Below are positions 7,354 through 13,324 of a stretch of 13,716 nt of DNA, in pieces (position 1 is the first letter of the stretch; each line of letters starts with the position of its first letter). A program made the translations under genes and the position numbers. Source of the DNA: Bacteroidales bacterium (GTDB lineage: Bacteria; Bacteroidota; Bacteroidia; Bacteroidales; UBA932); assembly GCA_004554455.1 (NCBI GenBank), contig SFMG01000034.1, positions 1 through 13,716 on the forward strand, written 5' to 3'. The notes beneath the pieces are model-generated. The model ran no database searches and had not been told where the DNA came from. It saw only the letters and a program-made list of their open reading frames with translations.

Positions 7354-8538
7354 ATGAATGAAATCGGAACCCCATTGACGCCGGTGGCGAGGAGAGCCCT
7401 CCTCTGCGGATCCGGTGAACTCGGGAAGGAAGTCGCCATCGAACTCCAGCGCTACGGAGTCGAAGTCATTGCCGTGGACAGGTACGCCAATGCGCCGGCA
7501 ATGCAGGTCGCTCACCGTTCTCACGTTATCAATATGCTGGACGCCAAGGCTTTGCGCGAGGTCATCGTTGCCGAGCAGCCGTCCCATATCATCCCTGAGG
7601 TGGAGGCGATAGCGACTCCGGCCCTGGTGGAACTGGAGAACGAGGGCTACCACGTGACGCCGACTGCGAAGGCAGCGCTGCTGACGATGAACCGTGAGGG
7701 CATACGTCGCCTCGCCGCCGAGACGCTTGGCCTGCCGACTTCGCCATATATATTCGCTGACAATTACGACGACTTCTGCAAGGCGGTGCGGGAAATCGGC
7801 CTGCCATGCGTCGTGAAGCCGGTTATGAGTTCTTCCGGTCACGGTCAGAGCGTGGTACGCAAGCCTGAGGACGTGGACACATCCTGGGCCATTTCGCAGG
7901 AAGGCGGTCGCGCCGGCGCCGGTCGTGTGATCGTGGAGGGCTTCGTCGATTTCGATTATGAGATAACCCTGCTTACGGTGCGCCACTCTGGCGGTACGAC
8001 TCTGCTGCAGCCGATAGGCCATCATCAGGTGGACGGCGATTACCGCGAGTCCTGGCAGCCGCAGGCGATGTCTCCGGCAGCTCTCGAGGCGGCGGGGAAT
8101 ATAGCCAGAAAGATTACGGATGCCCTGGGCGGCTACGGCATTTTCGGCGTGGAGATGTTCGTCAAGGGCGATCAGGTGATTTTCAGCGAGGTGTCGCCGC
8201 GCCCTCATGATACGGGTATGGTGACTATGATTTCGCAGGATCTGTCCGAGTTTGCCCTGCATGCGCGGGCGCTGCTGGGACTTCCGATCCCGTCCGTCCG
8301 TTTCTTCGGCCCGAGCGCCAGCAAGGCCATAGTCGTGGAAGGCGACAGTGACAGGGTGGTCTTCGGGAATCTGGATAAGGTGCTTGAGGAGGAGGGCGTT
8401 CAGATACGGCTTTTCGGCAAGCCCGTGGTTCACGGCCACAGGCGCTTCGGTGTCATTCTCGCCACTGACGTCAGCGTCGAGAAAGCTCTCCAGAAAGCGG
8501 AACGCGCCTATAACAAATTGGAAATTAAAGTTTTATAG
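7354..8538 (+). CDS. purT: Formate-dependent phosphoribosylglycinamide formyltransferase
   Basis: 394 residues, full length for PurT. ATG 7354 follows GAGAT and gives MNEIGTPLTP, which agrees with the family's usual N-terminus. It is an ATP-grasp enzyme: GSGELGKEVAIELQ (19-32) lies in the preATP-grasp domain, VAHRSHVINMLD follows, the nucleotide loop VKPVMSSSGHGQS is at 154-166, and the metal-binding FSEVSPRPHDTGM lies near the C-terminal side. It makes formyl-GAR from GAR, ATP and formate, replacing the folate-dependent PurN at step three of purine synthesis. A separate purN cannot be excluded. It stands between purA and pyrC (12-bp gap), the joint between the purine and pyrimidine halves of the gene train. 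A 15-bp piece of its 5' coding end is duplicated 26 bp upstream, out of frame. Confidence 0.96.
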   Translation: MNEIGTPLTPVARRALLCGSGELGKEVAIELQRYGVEVIAVDRYANAPAMQVAHRSHVINMLDAKALREVIVAEQPSHIIPEVEAIATPALVELENEGYHVTPTAKAALLTMNREGIRRLAAETLGLPTSPYIFADNYDDFCKAVREIGLPCVVKPVMSSSGHGQSVVRKPEDVDTSWAISQEGGRAGAGRVIVEGFVDFDYEITLLTVRHSGGTTLLQPIGHHQVDGDYRESWQPQAMSPAALEAAGNIARKITDALGGYGIFGVEMFVKGDQVIFSEVSPRPHDTGMVTMISQDLSEFALHARALLGLPIPSVRFFGPSASKAIVVEGDSDRVVFGNLDKVLEEEGVQIRLFGKPVVHGHRRFGVILATDVSVEKALQKAERAYNKLEIKVL

Positions 8539-8550
8539 ACATATATTGCG

Positions 8551-9804
8551 ATGAAGGAAAACAGACGGATACTCCTCAGAGGCGGCTCAGTCGCGGTGGA
8601 CGGGCAGATTTTCAATTCCGATATACTGTTTTCTGATGGCGTCATCTGTCGCATCGACAGCGGCATAGAGCCGGATTCATCGACTGAAATCGTGGACATC
8701 CCGGGTTGCGTAGTTTCTTACGGCCTCGTGGATGTCCACGTTCATTTTCGTGAGCCCGGTTTCAGCGCCAAGGAAACCATTGCGACAGGTGCGGCTGCTG
8801 CGGCCCGCGGCGGTTACACCCTTGTCTGCCCTATGCCTAACCTCCGTCCGGCTCCGGATAATGAGGAGCACCTGGAAGTGCAGCTGGATATGATCCGTAA
8901 GTCGGGCGCTCCTGTTTCCGTGCTGCCTTTTGCGACCATCACGGAGGAGCGTCACGGCGGCAGGGTGGTGGATATGCCTGCCCTGAAGTCTAAGGTTGCC
9001 GGTTTTTCGGACGACGGCAGCGGCGTGCAGGACGATGCCCTTATGGAGGAGGCGATGCGTCTGGCTGCCCGCGAGGATTGCGTGATTTCGGCTCATTGCG
9101 AGGATATGACTCAGCCGCCTTTCGGCCCTGAGAGTGAATATAAGCAGGTGGAGCGCGATGTGCTTCTTGCCGAGCGTACCGGCTGCCGCTATCACGTCTG
9201 CCACGTTTCTACGAAGGAGAGTGTGGAGGCAGTCCGCCGCGCGAAGGCGGCAGGTGCCCGTGTGAGCTGTGAGACCGCGCCGCATTATCTTACTCTGACT
9301 CAGGCGGATGCCCTTGATGAGGGCCGTTTCAGGATGAATCCTCCGCTCCGTGAGGAGGCTGACCGTCTGGCTCTTGTCCGTGGCATACAGGATGGTACCG
9401 TGGAGGTGATTGCTACCGATCACGCCCCTCATACCGCTGAGGAGAAGTCCCGCGGCTATAGTCACAGTCTTATGGGAATTGTGGGCCTTGAAACGGCTTT
9501 TCCTGTGCTTTATACCCGCCTGGTTTTGCCGGGCATCATTTCGCTGGGCAAGCTTTTTACGCTTATGTCCGATAACCCCCGCCGCATTTTCGGCTTCGGT
9601 GGCCGTCTCGCCCCCGGCAATCCTGCCGATCTGGCTGTCTTTGAGCTGGATACCGAGTACACCATCGACAGTTCGACCTTCCTTTCCAAGGGCCGCAGCA
9701 CTCCTTTCGAGGGCTGGCCCGTCCGCGGCCGCTGTGTCTTGACCTTCAAGGATGGCCGGCTGGTTTACGACGGGAGGAACCCCGGGGGTTGTGCTGAGGG
9801 TTGA
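8551..9804 (+). CDS. pyrC: Dihydroorotase (type I)
   Basis: 417 residues from ATG 8551. It is an amidohydrolase-fold metalloenzyme. DVHVHFREPG (61-70) supplies the zinc histidines 63 and 65, FSDDG (152-156) the bridging-type acidic residue, ISAHCED His182, CHVSTKE His218, and ATDHAPH (288-294) the catalytic Asp290. NPPLRE is at 263-268. This pattern fits type I dihydroorotase better than allantoinase or dihydropyrimidinase, and the pyrimidine neighbours agree. It interconverts carbamoyl-aspartate and dihydroorotate, the substrate of the PyrDK pair two genes on. The last codons (GGCAEG, then TGA) carry the sequence TGTGCTGAGGG, which recurs in the repeat array after pyrF, so the C-terminal tip may itself be repeat-derived. 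Confidence 0.93.
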   Translation: MKENRRILLRGGSVAVDGQIFNSDILFSDGVICRIDSGIEPDSSTEIVDIPGCVVSYGLVDVHVHFREPGFSAKETIATGAAAAARGGYTLVCPMPNLRPAPDNEEHLEVQLDMIRKSGAPVSVLPFATITEERHGGRVVDMPALKSKVAGFSDDGSGVQDDALMEEAMRLAAREDCVISAHCEDMTQPPFGPESEYKQVERDVLLAERTGCRYHVCHVSTKESVEAVRRAKAAGARVSCETAPHYLTLTQADALDEGRFRMNPPLREEADRLALVRGIQDGTVEVIATDHAPHTAEEKSRGYSHSLMGIVGLETAFPVLYTRLVLPGIISLGKLFTLMSDNPRRIFGFGGRLAPGNPADLAVFELDTEYTIDSSTFLSKGRSTPFEGWPVRGRCVLTFKDGRLVYDGRNPGGCAEG

Positions 9805-9889
9805 GCCGTTTTTTTTGCTGAGGGTTTGAACTGAGGTTTTTTGCTGAGGTTTTGTGAAAGTAGGTTGACAAATTGAGATTTTGGTGGAT
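9805..9889 (+). repeat. pyrC-pyrK spacer: C-poor repeats echoing the pyrC stop
   Basis: 85 bp with only 6 C on the coding strand. The core GCTGAGG(G)TT, which contains TGA, occurs at the pyrC end (9793-9803), at 9817-9827, as ACTGAGGTT at about 9830, and at 9843-9852. The copies are separated by T runs. This looks like local duplication of the last codons and stop of pyrC. No promoter consensus is evident. Confidence 0.75.
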
Positions 9890-10747
9890 ATGAAAAAGGA
9901 GATATTGACGGTAATTTCAAACCGGCCTGTTGACGCGCTGTCGAAGGTCTATCAGATGGAGTTGTCCGGCTGCAGCGAGGAACAGCGTCCGGGCCAGTTC
10001 GTGAACATCGAGCTCGACGGCCTCTTCCTGCGCCGCCCCATATCCGTATGCGACTGGAAGGACGGCGTCCTGACCCTGCTCTACAAGCTCGTCGGGAAGG
10101 GGACTGCCCTGATGGCGACCCTCCAGCCTGGCGCCCGCCTCGACGTCCTCTGCTCCCTGGGCAACGGCTTCGATATCGATATCCCTGCCCCTGCCGGTCC
10201 CGATGTCCCCGCCTTCACCCGTCCGCTTCTTGTCGGTGGCGGCATAGGCACGGCGCCTCTTTACCTCCTGGCCCGCCGCCTCAAGGAGAGGGGAGTCTCG
10301 CCTACGGTGATACTGGGCTTCAATACCGCCTCTGAGATCATATATGAAAAGGAGTTCAAGGCGCTCGGCCTCAGGACTTTGGTGACCACCGTCGACGGCA
10401 GCTACGGCACCCCCGGCTTCGTCACCGACGCCCTCCCGCTCCTCGCCTCCGTTTCCGACCCTTCTTCCGTCGGTGTCTCCGTTTCTAACCCTTCTACTGT
10501 CGGCGACTCCGTTTCTGACTCTTCTACTGTCGGTGTCTCCGGCTACGACTATTGCTATGCCTGCGGTCCGATGCCGATGCTGCGGGCTCTCGCGCCGAAG
10601 CTGGCCACCCCGGCGCAGTTCAGTCTCGAAGAAAGAATGGGCTGCGGCACCGGTATATGCATGGGCTGCACCTGCCCTCAGCTGACTGGCACGAAACGTA
10701 TATGCAAGGACGGCCCCGTTTTCCGTCTCGACGAGATAAGTTTCTGA
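9890..10747 (+). CDS. pyrK: Dihydroorotate dehydrogenase B, electron-transfer subunit
   Basis: 285 residues from ATG 9890 (after GGAT); TTG/GTG codons just upstream are less likely starts. The FAD-binding motif RRPISV is at 48-53, the NAD-binding loop GGGIGTAPL at 116-124, and CGPMPML at 225-231. The C-terminal [2Fe-2S] cysteines are Cys252, Cys257, Cys260 and Cys272. PyrK passes electrons from the FMN of PyrD through its iron-sulfur cluster and FAD to NAD+. It is 1 bp from pyrD, as expected for two subunits of one complex. Residues 188-217 are three 10-residue repeats (VSDPSSVGVS and two variants) inserted before the conserved YCYACGP strand, where I would expect only a short loop. All key residues remain, so the enzyme is probably active. 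Confidence 0.95.
   Translation: MKKEILTVISNRPVDALSKVYQMELSGCSEEQRPGQFVNIELDGLFLRRPISVCDWKDGVLTLLYKLVGKGTALMATLQPGARLDVLCSLGNGFDIDIPAPAGPDVPAFTRPLLVGGGIGTAPLYLLARRLKERGVSPTVILGFNTASEIIYEKEFKALGLRTLVTTVDGSYGTPGFVTDALPLLASVSDPSSVGVSVSNPSTVGDSVSDSSTVGVSGYDYCYACGPMPMLRALAPKLATPAQFSLEERMGCGTGICMGCTCPQLTGTKRICKDGPVFRLDEISF
10451..10540 (+). repeat. In-frame 30-bp x 3 tandem repeat inside pyrK
   Basis: Three contiguous 30-bp units lie at 10451-10480, 10481-10510 and 10511-10540, each beginning GTTTC and ending CTCC. They encode VSDPSSVGVS, VSNPSTVGDS and VSDSSTVGVS. The unit length is a multiple of three, so copy-number change would keep the frame. The coding strand here is C/T-rich, opposite in bias to the G/T-rich spacers around the gene. 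Confidence 0.95.
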
Positions 10748-10748
10748 T

Positions 10749-11702
10749 ATGCAGACGATATCAACGAAAGATATGGACAAAAAAGATTGCACCCACGATT
10801 TGAGCTGCTCGCTCTGCGGCGTCAGACTCGACAACCCCGTGATACCGGCAAGTGGCACCTTCGGTTTCGGCCTCGAGATGGCGGAAATATATGACCTCGA
10901 CATACTGGGCGCCATATCCCTGAAAGGCACGACTCGCGACCCGCGTTGCGGCAACCCGTCTCCACGCATCGCAGAGTGCAGTATGGGTATGATCAACTCC
11001 GTCGGACTGCAGAATCCGGGCGTCGAAAAGGTGATATCCGAGGAGATTCCGGCGCTGCGGAAGGTATATTCGAAGCCGATTATCGCCAATGTGAGCGGCT
11101 TTTCTGTCGATGAATATGTCGATTGCTGCGCGCGTATGGACGCCTGCGACGACGTCGATATAGTCGAAGTGAATATTTCCTGCCCTAACGTGCATAACGG
11201 CGGCATGGCCTTCGGTACGTCTTGCGACGCCGCTGCTCAGGTGACGTCTGCGGTGCGGGCGGTCTGCCGTAAGCCGCTGTTTATCAAGCTCAGCCCGAAT
11301 GTTACTGATATTGTGGGCATTGCGCGTGCCTGCGAGGATGCGGGCGCGGATGGCCTCACTCTGATAAATACGCTGCTGGGGATGCGTATCGACACTCTGC
11401 GCCGCCGTCCTGTGGTGGCGAATAAGATGGGCGGTTTCTCCGGCCGCGCGATTTTCCCGCTGGCTGTCAGGATGGTATGGCAGGTCTCGAAGGCCTGTTC
11501 CATTCCTGTTATGGGCTGCGGCGGCGTCTCCAGCGCTTCCGATGTGATCGAGATGATGATGGCTGGCGCGAGCGCTGTTCAGGTCGGGGCCGAGAATCTG
11601 CGTAACCCGTTCGCCTGCAAGGAGATAATCGAGGCGCTCCCTTCCGAGATGGATCGTCTGGGGATACGCTCGCTGAGTGAGATTGTGGGGGTAGTTGACT
11701 AG
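10749..11702 (+). CDS. pyrD: Dihydroorotate dehydrogenase B, catalytic subunit (class 1B)
   Basis: 317 residues from ATG 10749, one base after the pyrK stop; an in-frame ATG at 10773 is an alternative that would still keep the fold. It is an FMN TIM-barrel. NPVIPASGTFGFG (29-41), NSVGLQNPG (83-91), VNISCPNVHNGG (141-152) with the probable catalytic base Cys145, INTLLGMRID (206-215) and the FMN-phosphate segment GCGGVSS near 256-262 are all present. A cysteine rather than serine base, and the adjacent pyrK, mark it as the NAD+-linked 1B type rather than the quinone-linked class 2. It oxidises dihydroorotate to orotate in the cytosol. After its stop comes a 195-bp repeat spacer before pyrF. Confidence 0.96.
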   Translation: MQTISTKDMDKKDCTHDLSCSLCGVRLDNPVIPASGTFGFGLEMAEIYDLDILGAISLKGTTRDPRCGNPSPRIAECSMGMINSVGLQNPGVEKVISEEIPALRKVYSKPIIANVSGFSVDEYVDCCARMDACDDVDIVEVNISCPNVHNGGMAFGTSCDAAAQVTSAVRAVCRKPLFIKLSPNVTDIVGIARACEDAGADGLTLINTLLGMRIDTLRRRPVVANKMGGFSGRAIFPLAVRMVWQVSKACSIPVMGCGGVSSASDVIEMMMAGASAVQVGAENLRNPFACKEIIEALPSEMDRLGIRSLSEIVGVVD

Positions 11703-11897
11703 GTGATTTGGTTTATTGACTTGGTTTTTAGATTTGGGTATTTGACTTGGTTTTGAGTTGGGGTATTTGGCTTGGTTATTTGACTTGGTTTTGAGTTGGT
11801 TTTGAGTTGGGGTATTTGGCTTGGTTATTTGACTTTGTTTTGAGATTTGGTTATTTGACTAGGTTTTGAGATTGGTTTAATTGACAAATTTTTAGAT
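11703..11897 (+). repeat. pyrD-pyrF spacer: C-poor G/T minisatellite
   Basis: The 195-bp gap has only 8 C on the coding strand and is built from TTGACTTGG, GGTTTTGAG and GGTATTTGG modules. A 37-bp segment is repeated exactly at 11749-11785 and 11798-11834 (offset 49). The module TTGACTTGG resembles the end of pyrD itself (TTGACTAGG, 11695-11703), which contains the stop codon. TGA and TAG triplets recur throughout, so no reading frame can cross it. Confidence 0.92.
11707..11736 (+). promoter_or_regulatory. Possible promoter inside the repeat spacer, ahead of pyrF
   Basis: TTTG at 11707-11710 and TAGATTTG at 11729-11736, 18 bp apart, fit the Bacteroidota consensus. It lies about 160 bp ahead of pyrF. 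TTTG is very common in this G/T-rich repeat, so a chance match is quite possible. Confidence 0.25.
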
Positions 11898-12599
11898 ATG
11901 GCAAAAGACGTTATCATAGCCTGCGATTTCAGCAGTGCGGAGGAAACCCTGGATTTTCTTGATCTTTTCGAGGACCGCAAGCCCTTTGTGAAGATCGGTA
12001 TGGAGCTTTTTTATTCGGCCGGTCCCGAGATTGTCGAGGAGATCAAGGCCCGCGGTCACAAGATTTTCCTGGACCTGAAGCTCCACGATATCCCTAACAC
12101 GGTGCGCAAGTCTATGGCTGTCCTGAGTTCCCTTGATGTGGATATGACCAATGTTCACGCTGCCGGTACGATTGAGATGATGAAGGCCGCTGTCGAGGGC
12201 CTCACCCGTGTCGATGGCAGCCGTCCTTTGCTTGTTGCTGTCACTCAGCTTACCTCCACCAGTGAGGAGAGGATGCGCCGTGACCTCCTTATCGACGCGC
12301 CTATCAATGAGGTGATTGCCCATTACGCTTCCAATGCCGCTGAGGCCGGTCTGGATGGTGTTGTATGCTCTCCTCTCGAGTCTTCTCTCGTGAAGGAGCG
12401 CTGTGGTTCCTCTTTCCTGACGGTTACCCCGGGCATACGTTTCGCCGATGCCGCCTCGGATGACCAGGTCCGTATCACCACCCCTGCTCGCGCCCGTGAG
12501 ATCGGCTCCGACTACATCGTCGTCGGCCGTCCCGTCACCGCCGCCCCTGACCCCGTCGCCGCCTATGAGCGCTGCCTCCGTGAGTTCCTGGGGGAGTAG
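11898..12599 (+). CDS. pyrF: Orotidine 5'-phosphate decarboxylase
   Basis: 233 residues, the length of the compact bacterial type 1 enzyme, from ATG 11898 after TTAGAT. The active-site set is complete: Asp10 in IACDFS, Lys32 in VKIGMELFY, and Asp59, Lys61 and Asp64 in DLKLHDIPNTV (59-69). VTPGIR and VVGRPVT supply the C-terminal phosphate-binding part. The dimeric TIM-barrel decarboxylates OMP to UMP, the last step of pyrimidine synthesis. No orotate phosphoribosyltransferase (pyrE), which makes its substrate, is in the window. It is the last recognisable gene of the series and is followed directly by a 13-bp minisatellite beginning close to its stop codon. Confidence 0.97.
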   Translation: MAKDVIIACDFSSAEETLDFLDLFEDRKPFVKIGMELFYSAGPEIVEEIKARGHKIFLDLKLHDIPNTVRKSMAVLSSLDVDMTNVHAAGTIEMMKAAVEGLTRVDGSRPLLVAVTQLTSTSEERMRRDLLIDAPINEVIAHYASNAAEAGLDGVVCSPLESSLVKERCGSSFLTVTPGIRFADAASDDQVRITTPARAREIGSDYIVVGRPVTAAPDPVAAYERCLREFLGE

Positions 12600-12780
12600 C
12601 TGGGGATGAGCTGGGGAGTGTGCTGAGGGGTTGTGCTGAAGATGTGCTGGGGGACTGTGCTGAGGGAGTGTGCTCTGGAGTGTTTTGAGAGGTTGTTTTG
12701 AGAGGTTGTTTTGAGAGGTTGTTTTGAGAGGTTGTTTTGAGGGGTTGTTTTGAGAGGTTGTTTTGAGGGGTTGTGCTGGA
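12600..12780 (+). repeat. 13-bp C-poor minisatellite after pyrF
   Basis: Starts of the TGTGCTG/TGTTTTG core at 12619, 12632, 12643, 12656, 12669, 12681, 12694, 12707, 12720, 12733, 12746, 12759 and 12772 give a period of 13 bp with few slips. Early units read TGTGCTGAGGGGT, later ones TTGTTTTGAGAGG. The strand holds 10 C in 181 nt, and none in 12681-12770. Bases 12600-12618 (CTGGGGATGAG, CTGGGGAGTG) echo the end of pyrF (CTGGGGGAGTAG). No gene is supported here. Confidence 0.95.
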
Positions 12781-12873
12781 GCTTGAGTGTGTAATACGCT
12801 TGATTAAACAATACTGTAAAGTTCTTTTGAAATATTGATGCGAATTTCTCAGAGGATTGGGTTGCCAGTTCAG
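12781..12873. other. Short unique stretch between repeat arrays
   Basis: About 93 bp of non-repetitive, more A/T-rich sequence separates the 13-bp and 89-bp arrays. I see no ORF of note, no clear promoter box and no convincing hairpin with a T run, so where the pyrF transcript ends is not evident. Confidence 0.5.
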
Positions 12874-13324
12874 CGCCGCTACGACTTTCCGCGTCCGATT
12901 CTAATCTTCGTTGCCGCTACGATCCCGTTGCCGCAAGGTGATTAGTTTCGCCTGCAGACCGCCGTCGCTACGATGCTCCGCGTCCGATTCTGATCTTCGT
13001 TGCCGCTACGACTCCGTTGCCGCAAGGTGATTAGTTCCGCCTGCAGACTGCCGTCGCTACGATGCTCCGCGTCCGACTCTGTTCTTCGTTGCCGCTACGA
13101 CTCCGTTGCCGCAAGGTGATTAGTTCCGCCTGCAGACTGCCGTGCTACGATGTTCCGCGTCCGATTCTGTTCTTCGTTGCCGCAACGACCCCGTTGCCGC
13201 AAGGTGATTAGTTTCGCCTGCAGACTGCCGTCGCTACGATGCTCCGCGTCCGATTCTGTTCTTCGTTGCCGCTACGATCCCGTTGCCGCAAGGTGATTAG
13301 TTTCGCCTGCAGACCGCCGTCGCT
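12874..13324. repeat. 89-bp tandem repeat array (about 5 copies)
   Basis: The landmark CCGCAAGGTG recurs at 12931, 13020, 13109, 13197 and 13286, giving periods of 89, 89, 88 and 89 bp; the 88 comes from a one-base loss near 13142. Within a unit, CGTTGCCGC and CGCTACGA each occur twice, hinting at older internal duplications. Copies differ at scattered single bases. The period is not a multiple of three, so the array is not a coding repeat. Confidence 0.96.

Noticed and set aside
12563..12811. Minus-strand 82-codon frame rich in Asn, Gln, Ser and Lys
   Set aside because: It is the translation of the 13-bp minisatellite and the antisense end of pyrF, with no independent support.
12781..12873. 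Intrinsic terminator after pyrF
   Set aside because: I looked for a G+C-rich stem followed by a T run and found none in this stretch.
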